Shown in pieces: positions 1-9,319 of a DNA stretch of 64,000 nt. The notes beneath the pieces are model-generated. The model had not been told where the DNA came from, searched no databases, and worked only from the letters and a program-made list of their open reading frames with translations. The translations under genes and the position numbers were made by a program. How positions within the stretch are numbered: the first letter of the stretch is position 1; each line of letters begins with the position of its first letter. The DNA is taken from NCBI GenBank assembly GCA_016188575.1, contig JACPHN010000075.1:38841-102840 (forward strand). Direction: 5' to 3'. Origin of the DNA: Candidatus Schekmanbacteria bacterium. GTDB lineage: Bacteria > CSSED10-310 > JACPHN01.

Positions 1-829
1 CACACCTACGCGGGCAACACGGACGACGGAACCAGAGAACTGAAGGATCTCTTTGGTGAGAAGGTCTTCGACAATCCAAAACCCGTACAGCTCATTGGGC
101 GGGTGATCGAGCATGGAAGCGACTCGAACTCCATCATTCTCGACTTCTTCGCAGGCTCCGGCACCAGCGGTCACGCCGTCATGTGCCAGAACGCAGCCGA
201 CTGTGGCAACCGCCGCTACATCCTCGTCCAGCTTCCCGAGCCGCTCGATTCGGAGAACAAGGACCAGAAGGTCGCTGCGGACTTTTGCGACAAGCTCGGG
301 AAGCCACGCAACCTCGCAGAGCTCACGAAAGAACGGCTACGTCGTGCGGGAGAGAGAGAGAGAGAGCAAAGCCGAGAACCCCATGTCCGCCGGCGATCTC
401 GGTTTCCGCGTCTTCAAGCTCGACTCGAGCAACATCCGCGCATGGCAGCCCGACCGCGAAAACCTGGCGCGGAGTCTCTTCGATGCCGTCGAGCATCTCA
501 AGTCGGGCCGCACCGAAGCAGACGTGCTGTACGAGCTGCTCCTGAAGCTCGGCCTCGACCTGTGCGTGCCCATCGAGACGCGGACGATCGCCGGCAAGGA
601 GGTCCACGCCGTCGGCGGTGGCGTCCTGGTGGCATGTCTCGCCACGAAGATCGGCCGTGAGGATGTCGAGCCGCTCTCCCATGGCATCCTTGAATGGCAT
701 GGAGCGCTCGCCCCGGCGGGCGATCCGACCTGCGTCTTCCGCGACAGCGCCTTCGCCGACGACGTCGCCAAGACGAACATGGCCGCTATCCTCGAGCAGC
801 ACGGCATCCGGAACGTGAGGAGCGTGTAG
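1..829 (+). CDS. mod: Type III R-M methyltransferase Mod, C-terminal part, frame broken at a GA repeat
   Basis: C-terminal part of a type III restriction-modification Mod subunit; the N-terminus lies left of the window. Mod subunits methylate adenine using SAM and provide site recognition for Res. From base 1 one frame shows SAM motif I (DFFAGSGTSGHAV, 142-180), then YILVQLPEPL and ELTKERLRRAG, all typical of the family. At a GA run (350-366) the family sequence moves to the next frame (+1), where MSAGDLGFRVFKLDSSNIR and the C-terminus run to the TAG at 827-829. Gaining one GA unit, or losing two, would join the halves; as read, Mod is mis-framed for its last 150 or so residues. RhuM starts 3 bases after the stop and res follows, so this looks like one operon. 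It may be a phase-variable OFF state, a fixed mutation or a sequencing error. Confidence 0.85.
350..366 (+). repeat. GA dinucleotide tract (8.5 units) inside mod
   Basis: Seventeen bases of uninterrupted GA repeat lie inside mod, exactly where the conserved Mod sequence changes reading frame. Dinucleotide tracts are prone to slipped-strand mispairing, and a one-unit gain restores the frame with no stop codon created inside the tract. It is therefore a candidate phase-variation switch, although known phase-variable mod genes usually carry their repeats nearer the 5' end. Confidence 0.8.
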
Positions 830-832
830 CGT

Positions 833-1906
833 ATGAGTATCCGCGAGGACGACCGTGAGACGGCGGGCGGCGAGCTCATCCTCTATCAGACCGAGGACGG
901 CCGTACGAGGGTCGAATGCCGATTCGACGCGGAGTCGGTCTGGATGACGCAGGCGCTGATGGCCGAGCTCTTCCAGACCACGAAGCAAAACATTGCCAAG
1001 CACCTCAAAGCCATCTTCTCGGAGGGGGAGCTCGGGCCGTCGGCAGTTGTCAACCAATGGTTGACGACTGCCGCCGATGGCAAACAGTATCGCGTCAACT
1101 ACTACAACCTCGACGCCATCCTCGCCGTGGGCTACCGGGTACGGTCGCCGCGCGGCACGCAGTTCCGGCGCTGGGCGACCGAGAGGCTCCGCGAGTACCT
1201 GCTCAAGGGGTTCGTGCTCGACGACGAGCGCCTGAAGCATCCACCGGTCCCGGGGCTCGGCGTCCCGGACTACTTCGACGAGCTGCTCGAGCGGATCCGC
1301 GACATCCGGGCCAGCGAGGCGCGAATGTACCTGCGGGTCCGCGAGATCTTCGCACTCGCGGCGGACTACCAGGCGAATACGACGGACACGCCAACGTTCT
1401 TCCAGACGATGCAGAACAAGCTCCACTTCGCGGCCAGCGGTCGGACGGCCGCCGAGCTGATTGTCGAGCGGGCGAACCACCTCCTTCCGAACATGGGGCT
1501 CACGACCTGGAAGGGTGGCGCCGTGCGGAAGGCCGATGTGACCGTCGCGAAGAACTACCTGAACGAGCAGGAGATCGCGGAGCTCAACCGCATCGTCGTG
1601 ATGTGGCTCGACTTCGCGGAGGATCAAGCTCGCAGGCGCAAGCAGGTGTTTCTGAGGGACTGGGAGCGGAAGCTCGACGAGTTCCTGGCCTTCAACGAAC
1701 GGCAGGTGCTCGCGGGCAAGGGCTCGGTGAGCAAGGCGGAGGCCGACGAGCGGGCCGAGAGGGAGTATGAAGCGTATGCGGCGCGACGCCGGGCGCTTCT
1801 CGAGGCGGAGGCCGAACGCCAGCAGCGACAGGCGCTCGAGGCCGCCGCCCGGGCGCTTCCGAAGGAGCGACCGGCGAATCCGCGAGGGGGCCGCAAGAAG
1901 CCATGA
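833..1906 (+). CDS. RhuM family protein between mod and res
   Basis: A 357-residue protein of the RhuM (virulence RhuM) family, whose biochemical role is not established. Such genes are commonly found beside restriction-modification genes. The N-terminus holds the family signature: FDAESVWMTQALMAELFQTT (about residues 29-48), then NIAKHLKAIFSEGEL and YNLDAILAVGYRVRSPRGTQ, which looks like a DNA-binding or antirepressor-type domain. The middle has the family block FFQTMQNKLHFAASG. The last 90 residues are charged and Ala-rich, probably coiled coil. The start ATG is 3 bases after the mod stop, and its stop overlaps the res ATG by 4 bases, so it is translationally linked to both R-M genes. It may modulate the R-M system; that is inference. 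Confidence 0.85.
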   Translation: MSIREDDRETAGGELILYQTEDGRTRVECRFDAESVWMTQALMAELFQTTKQNIAKHLKAIFSEGELGPSAVVNQWLTTAADGKQYRVNYYNLDAILAVGYRVRSPRGTQFRRWATERLREYLLKGFVLDDERLKHPPVPGLGVPDYFDELLERIRDIRASEARMYLRVREIFALAADYQANTTDTPTFFQTMQNKLHFAASGRTAAELIVERANHLLPNMGLTTWKGGAVRKADVTVAKNYLNEQEIAELNRIVVMWLDFAEDQARRRKQVFLRDWERKLDEFLAFNERQVLAGKGSVSKAEADERAEREYEAYAARRRALLEAEAERQQRQALEAAARALPKERPANPRGGRKKP

Positions 1907-4879
1907 AACTCCATTTCGAGCCCGATCTCGACTACCAGCTCCAGGCCACCGAGGCGGTATGCGACCTCTTCCGCGGGCAGGAGCTCTGCCGCACCGAGTT
2001 CACGGTCACGAAGGGCGCCGTCGGAGGCGCGTTCCTGCCCGGGATGGAGAGCGACCTCGGGATCGGCAACCGGCTGACGCTGCTCGACGAGGAGCTCCTG
2101 AAGAACCTGAACGAGATCCAGCTCCGGAACGGTCTGTCGCCGTCCGCGACGCTCGCCTCGGGCGATTTCACGGTCGAGATGGAGACGGGCACCGGCAAGA
2201 CGTACGTCTATCTCCGAACGATCTTCGAGCTGAACAAGCGCTTCGGCTTCACGAAGTTCGTGGTCGTCGTTCCGTCCGTCGCCATCAAGGAGGGAGTCTA
2301 CAAGACGCTCCAGATCACCGAGGACCACTTCAAGGGACTCTACGCCGGCGTTCCCTTCGATTACTTCCTCTACGACTCGACCAAGCTCGGCCAGGTGCGA
2401 AACTTCGCGACCAGCGCGCAGATCCAGATCATGGTGGTGACCGTCGGCGCCATCAACAAGAGGGACGTGAACAACCTCTACAAGGACAGCGAGAAGACCG
2501 GCGGCGAGAAGCCGATCGACCTGATCAAGGCCACGCGGCCGATCGTCATCGTGGACGAGCCGCAGAGCGTGGACGGTGGCCTCGAGGCAAGAGGCAAGGA
2601 GGCCCTCGGGGCCATGAATCCTTTGTGCACGCTCCGCTACTCCGCCACGCACGTGGACAAGCACCACATGCTCTATCGGCTCGACGCGATAGATGCCTAC
2701 GAGCGGCGACTGGTGAAACAGATCGAGGTGGCCTCCGCCACGGTGGAGGACGCGCACAACAGGCCCTACGTGCGCCTGGTCTCGGTCGCCAACCGGCGAG
2801 GCGTCATCGAGGCGCGCGTCGAACTGGACGTGGCGACCGCCGGCGGCAGCGTGCGGCGCCAGGAGCAGACCGTACAGGACGGCGACAACCTGGAGCAGAC
2901 CACGGGCCGGGCCATCAATGCCGGATGCCGGATCGGGGAGATCCGCGTCGAGAACGCCAACAAGTTCATGGAGCTGCGCGTGCCAGGCGGCGAGGAGTAT
3001 CTGCGCCCCGGGCAGGCGCGGGGCGACGTGGACGCGCTCGCGGTTCAACGCGAGATGGTCCGCCGCACGATCAGGGAGCATTTCGACAAGGAAAAGCGCC
3101 TGCGGTCGCAGGGGATCAAGGTCCTTTCGCTCTTCTTCGTCGACGAGGTGGCGCGCTACCGGAAGCACGACGCCGACGGCAATGCCGCGAAGGGAGACTA
3201 CGCGCTCATGTTCGAGGAGGAGTTCCGGCGGCTCGCCAGCCATCCGGACTACCGGTCGCTGTTCGCGGACATGGACCTCGGCCGGGCCGCAGAGGACGTG
3301 CACAACGGTTACTTCTCCGTCGACCGGAAGGGAGGCTGGAACCGATACCGCGGAGAACAACCAGGCCAACCGCGAGGCCGCCGAGCGCGCCTACAACCTG
3401 ATCATGAAAGAGAAGGAGAAGCTGCTGAGCTTCGACACGCGGCTCTCGTTCATCTTCTCCCACTCGGCGCTCCGGGAAGGCTGGGACAATCCGAACGTCT
3501 TTCAGATCTGCACGCTCCGGAACATCCGCACCGAGCGCGAGCGGCGCCAGACGATCGGGCGCGGACTGCGCCTCTGCGTCGACCAGGCGGGCCAGCGCGT
3601 GCGCGGATTCGAGGTGAACACGCTGACCGTGGTAGCCAACGAGAGCTACGAGGAGTTCGCGGCGAGCCTCCAGAAGGAGATCGAAACCGAGACCGGCATC
3701 CGTTTCGGTATCGTGGAGCGGCACCAGTTCGCCGCCGTGAGCGTAACGGCCCCGGACGGGAGCGTATCGCCGCTCGGACTGGAGCAGTCGGAGGCACTCT
3801 GGAAGCACCTCGAGGCGAAGGCCTACATCGATCCAAAGGGGAGGGTACTGGACACCCTGCGCGCGGCCCTGAAGGACGGTACGCTCGAGATTCCGGAGCC
3901 CTTGGCGCCGCACGCCGGACAGATCGCCGAGATCCTGCGGAAGCTCGCCGGCCGGCTGGAGATCAAGAACGCCGATGAACGCCGCCAGGTGCGGCCGCGC
4001 CAGGCGGTGCTTCACAGCCCGGAGTTCAAGGCTCTCTGGGACCGCATCAAGCACAAGACCACCTACCGCGTGTGCTTCGACAACGAGAAGCTCGTCGAGA
4101 ACTGCGTGCGAGCGCTCCGTGATGCCCCGCCGGTGCCGAGGACGCGGTTACAGTGGCGCAAGGCCGATCTCACGATCGGCAAGGCCGGCGTCGAGGCAAC
4201 CGAGCGCGAAGGAGCGCAGACGGTCGTTTTGAACGAGTCCGACATCGAGCTGCCGGATTTGCTCACCGATCTCGTCGATCGCACCCAGCTCACGCGGCGG
4301 ACGATCTACCGCGTGCTCGACGAGAGCGGCCGCCTGGACGACTTCAAGCGGAACCCGCAGGCGTTCATCGAGCTCGCGGCGGAGGCCATCAACCGTTCGA
4401 AGCGCCTGGCCGTGGTGGACGGCATCAAGTACCAGCGACTCGGCGACGAGCACTACTTCGCGCAGGAGCTCTTCGAGCAGAAGGAATTGACCGGCTACCT
4501 GAAGAAGATGGTCTCGGACACGAAGAAGTCGCTGTACGAGCATGTCGTCTACGACTCGGATACCGAAGCTGCCTTCGCCGACGCGCTCGAGAAGAACGAC
4601 GCGATCAGGATCTACGCCAAGCTGCCGGGGTGGTTTGAGGTCCCGACGCCGCTTGGAGCTTACAACCCCGACTGGGCGGTACTGGTCGAGAAGGAGGGGG
4701 CGGAAAGGCTGTATCTCGTGGTGGAGACCAAGGCGAGTCGCTTCGCCGATGATCTGCGTGTCAAGGAGGGCGCGAAGATCGCCTGTGGCAAGGCTCACTT
4801 CACGGCGCTCGAGATGGTGGAGACGCCGGCGAAGTACGTGGTTGCTCGCTCACTGGATGACGTGCTGCCGTCATCATGA
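1903..4879 (+). pseudogene. res: Type III restriction enzyme Res subunit with a one-base frameshift
   Basis: Res is the helicase-nuclease subunit that translocates or diffuses along DNA and cleaves it in complex with Mod. The first frame (1903 to about 3340) carries Walker A METGTGKT (about residues 92-99), PSVAIKEGV and the motif II block VIVDEPQS. After GYFSVDRKGGW the family sequence continues one frame later as TDTAENNQANREAAERAYN, with motif VI RRQTIGRGLRL and a PD-(D/E)XK nuclease (PDWAVL...LVVETK) near the C-terminus, ending at 4879. The shift is explained by one extra A at 3340-3341 (tggaacc instead of tggacc). Without it the protein would be about 990 residues, normal for Res. As read the nuclease domain is lost. 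The ATG overlaps the RhuM stop. Confidence 0.85.
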
Positions 4880-5015
4880 AGTGGCAGGCGTCCTCAAAGC
4901 GTCGTTAGCGCCGACGACCCCTGCAGGCGAGGAGCTCGAGAAACGAGATGGTTGAGACCACCACGCGGTCGAAGAAGGCGGGAGCAGGAGTGGAGGCGGG
5001 TCGAAGGGATCGCTC

Positions 5016-6260
5016 TCATCCTGCGCCGAGCGCGGAGCGCGCCAGCAACAAGCCGCCATAGGCAGCGCCCGCGGTAGCCAGTGCCCGGCGACACGCGTGA
5101 CGCTGTCGCTCGGTCCGCCGCTCCACATTCGCCGCGGCCAGGCCCGCCAGGGCGGCAAGCGCCAGGATGCCGAGGCTGCCGCCACACGCCGCCGCCCATG
5201 CGGCGCCGCCTTCGGTGCCGGCCGCGGTCGCGGTGCTGCCGGCAGCAAGTCCGAACACCCACAACGCGGGGAGCTCGACACCGGCCAAAATCCATCCCGC
5301 GCCCGCCAGCGCAGCGCCGAGCAGCGCCACCACAACGCCCGCGTCACCCCTCGCCAGCGCCCCCGCCGCGGCGACCGCACCAAGCGCCGCACAGGCGATC
5401 GCGTACCCACCGCGCGACCCCGCATCCCGCGCGGCACCGGTGGCTGCGGTGGCGCACAACAGCGCGACCGATCCCAACGCCGGCCCCGCGCCGGGCCGCG
5501 CCGCCAGGCCCAATACCAACCCGCTCTTCAGCATTCCCCCCATCGCAAACGCCGCTGCTAACCAGAGCGCGCGCCCGCGGCTGCCGGCCTCGTCAGCGCG
5601 GCCCGACGGCGAAGACACGATCAGCGCGACAAACAGGATCAGGGACGGCGCTGCCAGGGTTTCCAGCAGCGCCCGGCGCACTGATTCGCGGACCGCCGGT
5701 CTTTCGTCTTCGCCAGCGATCGGCCAGCGCCAGGTCCGATCTCCGTCCGTCAGGACTTTCTCTACCGCTCGACCTCCGTCTGCCGCGCGGAACGTGGCGA
5801 AATGGACGTGCGACGGCATGACGTCCAGGAGCAGGTCGCTGCGGAGCACGAGCGGCACCCGGGAGTGCGAGCAGTCGAAGCTCAGACGATAGCCGGCCCA
5901 CCCGTCGCGGCCATCCGCCAGTTGTTCCACCGGCCTGGCGATTGGGCATGGCGTCGCCGCGGAGCCGATCGCGAAAGCCGCGGTCAGGTAAGCCGCAACC
6001 GGCGCGGCTTCGTGTGCCGGCCACCCCTTTTCCTCACCCAGGCGCGCCAGGTCGCGCAGCGCCAGGCGAACGGTGGCGTCTATCATGCCGTTGTTGTCGA
6101 TTGTCCATGACGACGATGATGCCGACCGGACGTGCGCCCCGCCGGGCGTGGCCACGAGCGCCAGCGCCACCGCCACCGCCACCGCCGCCAGGGCGAGTCC
6201 CGCGCCGGCGGCCGCAGGATCGACGCGGCGCCGGTTGTCAGCTCGCAGCGACACCATCAC
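5016..6260 (-). CDS. HupE/UreJ-like multi-pass membrane protein
   Basis: A 414-residue membrane protein. Residues 1-45 form a signal-like hydrophobic segment ending near ATPGGAHVRS. A periplasmic-type domain follows, starting SSSSWTIDNNGMIDATVRL and containing Cys in ATPCPIA and FDCSHSR. The second half (from about residue 200) is a run of Ala/Gly/Leu-rich hydrophobic segments. The N-terminal domain pattern resembles the HupE/UreJ_2 family, sometimes proposed to be a metal transporter; substrate unknown. Its start overlaps the stop of the upstream isomerase gene by 4 bases, so it is the last gene of a tlpA-ppi-hupE operon. The family call is from pattern memory and moderate. Confidence 0.6.
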   Translation of the reverse strand: MMVSLRADNRRRVDPAAAGAGLALAAVAVAVALALVATPGGAHVRSASSSSWTIDNNGMIDATVRLALRDLARLGEEKGWPAHEAAPVAAYLTAAFAIGSAATPCPIARPVEQLADGRDGWAGYRLSFDCSHSRVPLVLRSDLLLDVMPSHVHFATFRAADGGRAVEKVLTDGDRTWRWPIAGEDERPAVRESVRRALLETLAAPSLILFVALIVSSPSGRADEAGSRGRALWLAAAFAMGGMLKSGLVLGLAARPGAGPALGSVALLCATAATGAARDAGSRGGYAIACAALGAVAAAGALARGDAGVVVALLGAALAGAGWILAGVELPALWVFGLAAGSTATAAGTEGGAAWAAACGGSLGILALAALAGLAAANVERRTERQRHACRRALATAGAAYGGLLLARSALGAG

Positions 6261-7120
6261 GGTTCATCCACAAGCTCGACACGAGCCTCTGCGCGCAGGT
6301 CGTCCAGGTACGCGCGCAACGCGTCGTCGGCGTGGCGCTTGCGCGCCTCGGCGCTGACTACCGCGACCATCTCGGAAAACGCCGGCGGCGAGTCAGTCTC
6401 GCGCGACACCACGCGCACGACCTCCAGACCTCCAGCGACGAGCAGCGGCGGCGAAACTTCTCCCGCCGCCAGCCGCAGGATCTCGGCAGTGGCCGGTGCG
6501 CCGAGATAGGCGGCGAGCTGCGCGGGGGAGAGCGAGGTTGCCGGCGGCGGAGCCGGGCTCGCATCCGCCAACGCCGCAACCTCGGCGGCGGCGGCGCCGT
6601 CCGCGAGCAGTGACCGCGCCTCCTCGGCACGCGTTAGCGCCGCGCTGCCTCCCGGAACGGCGCGAAAGAAAAAGGCCTCGACCTGGATTCGGCGCGGCGG
6701 GGCGAAGTAGGCGCTGTGCGTCTCGTAGAAGGAGCGCAGCGCGTCCTCGGAGGAATTGAACGTGGTTTTTGCGCTGTCGATGATCGTCTGGATCATCGCC
6801 CCGCTCAGCGCGCTCCGCACTCTGCGGTCCTTTACCGGCAACCCGAGGTCCAGCGCCCGCTGGATGAGAAGCTGCTCCTCGATCAGGCGACCGAGGACGC
6901 GGCGCCGCGAGGCTTCGGGCAGGGGGTGTCCGACATCCTCGGCAACGGCCGCGACGGCGCGGTCGTACTCCCCGCGGAGAATGGGTGCGCCATTGACGAA
7001 GGCGACAGCGCCCGCAGGGCGCGCGGGTGGCGCCGCCGGCGCGACATACAACCCGACGGCGGCGATGATTGCGCCCGCGGTTGACAGAACCGCGTATCCT
7101 CGCGGGCTGTTGTGCTCCAC
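6257..7120 (-). CDS. Parvulin/SurA-like peptidyl-prolyl cis-trans isomerase, membrane-anchored
   Basis: A 287-residue protein starting at GTG. An N-terminal hydrophobic segment (residues 9-30) should anchor it or export it to the periplasm. Then comes a SurA-type N-domain: VAFVNGAPILRGEYDRAVA and RRRVLGRLIEEQLLIQRALD (residues 40-85). The second half is a degenerate PpiC-like domain (PPRRIQVEAFFF; ILRLAAGEVSPPLLVAGGLE). It probably helps fold exported proteins, perhaps the membrane protein encoded next, whose ATG overlaps its stop. It lies 9 bases after the TlpA-like gene. The catalytic PpiC domain is short, so chaperone activity may matter more than isomerisation (inference). Confidence 0.75.
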   Translation of the reverse strand: MEHNSPRGYAVLSTAGAIIAAVGLYVAPAAPPARPAGAVAFVNGAPILRGEYDRAVAAVAEDVGHPLPEASRRRVLGRLIEEQLLIQRALDLGLPVKDRRVRSALSGAMIQTIIDSAKTTFNSSEDALRSFYETHSAYFAPPRRIQVEAFFFRAVPGGSAALTRAEEARSLLADGAAAAEVAALADASPAPPPATSLSPAQLAAYLGAPATAEILRLAAGEVSPPLLVAGGLEVVRVVSRETDSPPAFSEMVAVVSAEARKRHADDALRAYLDDLRAEARVELVDEP

Positions 7121-7129
7121 CGCAGTATC

Positions 7130-7723
7130 CTACGGCTCGGCCGGCGCCATGAGCGGCTCGACGGCGGCGACGAACGAGGCGAGCTCCTGCTTGTTGAGGA
7201 GTGTCAGGACCCGCTTCCCGGCGGCGTTGAAGACGAACGTGGCCGGCAGCTCACCGCCCCACTCGCTGTCGAAAAACTCCATGAACGCTTCGGGATTCTC
7301 GGTCCAGTCGACGAGCACGTTGCGAAACGCCGGTCGAAGCTCCACCAAGAACTTCTTGACCTCCCTGTCCTTTTCCCCGGGGTTATCGACCGAGATGCCG
7401 AGTACGTGGAGACCGCGCGCCGCGTAGTCGCGATGTAGGCGCACCAGCTCTGGATACTCGCTGCGGCAGGGCACACACCACGTTGCCCAGACATTCACGA
7501 CGAGCACGTGGCCGCGTGCAGATGCGAGCAACTCGCGCAGCGCGCCGACGGCGATCTGGTCGATCTCGGCAGCGACACCCGGGCTGCCGGAATCTCCTTT
7601 TGGAGTGTCCTGGGTGGCGCTGTCGGCGCACCCGAAGGCTTCCACTCCCAGCAGGACAGCCACGACCACCGCCGCGAGTCGTGCGGGGTGGGTGGCGCTC
7701 AGCTCACGTATTCGGCGGTTCAT
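7130..7723 (-). CDS. TlpA-like thioredoxin-fold lipoprotein
   Basis: A 197-residue secreted thioredoxin-like protein. The N-terminus has a hydrophobic stretch AAVVVAVLLGVEAFGC that reads as a lipoprotein signal with Cys after FG. The thioredoxin core is VNVWATWCVPCRSEYPELV, so the WCVPC active site has both redox cysteines; LHVLGISVDNPG follows. Such proteins reduce periplasmic disulfides, for example in cytochrome maturation; the partner here is unknown. The start is taken at 7723 rather than an in-frame ATG 12 codons upstream, because a strong -35/-10 promoter occupies 7731-7759 and its -10 ends only 7 bases before this ATG. First gene of a three-gene minus-strand operon. Confidence 0.8.
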   Translation of the reverse strand: MNRRIRELSATHPARLAAVVVAVLLGVEAFGCADSATQDTPKGDSGSPGVAAEIDQIAVGALRELLASARGHVLVVNVWATWCVPCRSEYPELVRLHRDYAARGLHVLGISVDNPGEKDREVKKFLVELRPAFRNVLVDWTENPEAFMEFFDSEWGGELPATFVFNAAGKRVLTLLNKQELASFVAAVEPLMAPAEP

Positions 7724-7730
7724 GATGGCC

Positions 7731-7759
7731 ACTTTAGGATAACCGCGCCCGCCGGTCAA
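7731..7759 (-). promoter_or_regulatory. Sigma-70-type promoter, probably leaderless, for the TlpA-like gene
   Basis: On the minus strand TTGACC and TAAAGT are separated by exactly 17 bases. The -10 ends 7 bases before the ATG at 7723, so the transcript should begin at or next to the start codon, and no Shine-Dalgarno sequence fits in between. Confidence 0.65.
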
Positions 7760-7779
7760 GTACGGGCGCTCCCCAAAAC

Positions 7780-7915
7780 CCCCGCCTGTTCGCGTGCAAG
7801 CTGAGCGGAAAGCGCATCGCGAAGAGCCCCCATCTCGCCTCCCCTCGCCCGCGGGGAGCGACGGAGGGGGGTATTATTGCGCCGACGGCACATGGGCGGT
7901 GGCTTCAGGCTACAG
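7780..7915 (-). repeat. Dispersed REP-like repeat, copy A
   Basis: About 135 bp between the 3' end of the NtrC gene and the 5' end of the TlpA gene. It shares with copies at 23731-23868 and 36270-36325 the blocks GCAAGCTG, AAGCGCAT, GCGAAGA and CCCCCA, then a C-rich/G-rich palindrome and (in A and B) GGCGGTGGCTTCAGG. The order and orientation are the same. It overlaps the last few bases of the NtrC gene. Confidence 0.7.
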
Positions 7916-9319
7916 CAGGCCGAGCTTCTGCGCCTTCTCGCGCAGCGTCGTACGCCCGAGCTCGGCGATGCGCGAGGCCTCGGAGAGGTTTCCTTTGGTT
8001 CGCTGCAGGAGGCGGCTGATGTAGTCCCGTTCGAACTCCTCGCGCGCTTCAAAGAAAGGCTTGTCGGTGAGGCGGGTGCGGATGGGGGCGGAACGGAGCC
8101 GCTCGTCGAGGAACCCGATGTCGTCGAGGCGCAGGGCCGGCGGCTTGGCGAAGATGACCGCTTTCTCGATGGCGTGCTCGAGCTCCCGGATATTGCCGGG
8201 CCAGGAATAGCGCGTGAGTCGGCCAAAGACGTCGGGTTCGATCTCGCGGATCTCCTTGCTGAACTTGACCGCGAACTTGCGCACGAAGTAGTCGGCGAGG
8301 TGGGGCAAGTCATCGAGGCGGTCGCGCAGGGGAGGCAAGTGGATGGTGACGACGTTGAGCCTGAAGTAGAGATCGCGGCGGAATTCGCCTTTGTCGACGC
8401 ATTCCTTGAGGTTTCGGTTGCTGGCGGCGACGACGCGCACGTCAACGCGCGTGGTGAGTCGCCCGCCGACGCGGCGGATTTCCCCTTCCTGTAGGACGCG
8501 GAGCAGCTTGGCCTGCATGAGCATGGGCATTTCGCTGACTTCGTCAAGCAGGACGGTGCCACCGTCGGCGGCCTTGAACAGGCCGTCGTGAGGTTCGACG
8601 GCGCCGGTGAACGCGCCGCGCTCGTAGCCGAAGAGCTCGCTTTCGAGCAGTGCCTCGGGAATCGCGGCGCAGTTGACCGGGATGAAGTTCTGGTCGAAGC
8701 GCTCGGAGCGATAGTGGAGGACCTTCGCGAGGAGCTCCTTGCCGGTGCCGGTTTCGCCGAGGATGAGTACCCGCGTGGGAAGCTCGGCGACCGCCTCGAT
8801 TTGCCCGATGATCTGGTGCATGGCCTCGCTCGAGCCGAACAGCCACGAGAGCGGCAGGGTGCGCAGCGCCGTGACGGGCTGGTTGTCCATGCGGACCATG
8901 AGATCGAAGAGCTCGTCGCGGCGGGCGCGGCGCGAGGCTTTCAAGACGTTTTCGACAGTGCCGACGAGGTCCTGCATCACGGCGTGTTTGAGCAGGTAGT
9001 CGTCGGCGCCGTGCTTCATCAGCTCGACCGAAATGCGTTCGCTGGTGCCGGCGGTGAGGATGATGACGGGAAGGTCCGGATAGCTGCGGCGGACCTCGCG
9101 CAGCAGCTCGAGGCCGTTTGAGGGCGGGAAGTAGTAATCGAGCAGCAGGACGTCGGGAGCGTTTTTTCTCAGCGCGTGCTCGAGCAGTGCGCCACTGCCG
9201 ACGGTGGCAGTGCGGAAGTGAGCTTCGTGGAGGATTTCCTGAATGAGCTCGGTGAGGACATCATCGTCGTCGGCGATGAGCACGAGACGAGGTGGCGTGG
9301 CGGTGGCTGAAGAAGTCAT
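7910..9319 (-). CDS. NtrC-family sigma-54-dependent response regulator
   Basis: A 469-residue two-component regulator. The receiver domain has acidic pocket DDDD at 17-20, phospho-acceptor Asp61 (VLLLDYYFPP) and Lys111. The AAA+ domain has Walker A GETGTGKE (188-195), the sigma-54-contacting loop GAFTGA (235-240) and GGTVLLDEVSEMP. The C-terminal 40 residues form a Fis-type helix-turn-helix (LSEASRIAELGRTTLREKA). When phosphorylated it should activate sigma-54 promoters. No partner histidine kinase gene is adjacent; the neighbouring kinase gene at 10068 is eukaryotic-like. Upstream is a 750-bp gene-free stretch. Family assignment is very secure; the regulon is unknown. Confidence 0.95.
   Translation of the reverse strand: MTSSATATPPRLVLIADDDDVLTELIQEILHEAHFRTATVGSGALLEHALRKNAPDVLLLDYYFPPSNGLELLREVRRSYPDLPVIILTAGTSERISVELMKHGADDYLLKHAVMQDLVGTVENVLKASRRARRDELFDLMVRMDNQPVTALRTLPLSWLFGSSEAMHQIIGQIEAVAELPTRVLILGETGTGKELLAKVLHYRSERFDQNFIPVNCAAIPEALLESELFGYERGAFTGAVEPHDGLFKAADGGTVLLDEVSEMPMLMQAKLLRVLQEGEIRRVGGRLTTRVDVRVVAASNRNLKECVDKGEFRRDLYFRLNVVTIHLPPLRDRLDDLPHLADYFVRKFAVKFSKEIREIEPDVFGRLTRYSWPGNIRELEHAIEKAVIFAKPPALRLDDIGFLDERLRSAPIRTRLTDKPFFEAREEFERDYISRLLQRTKGNLSEASRIAELGRTTLREKAQKLGLL

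Noticed and set aside
323-1627. Long minus-strand open frame opposite mod and RhuM
   Set aside because: It is antisense to well-supported genes and has no recognisable domain. High-GC DNA routinely leaves such frames open.
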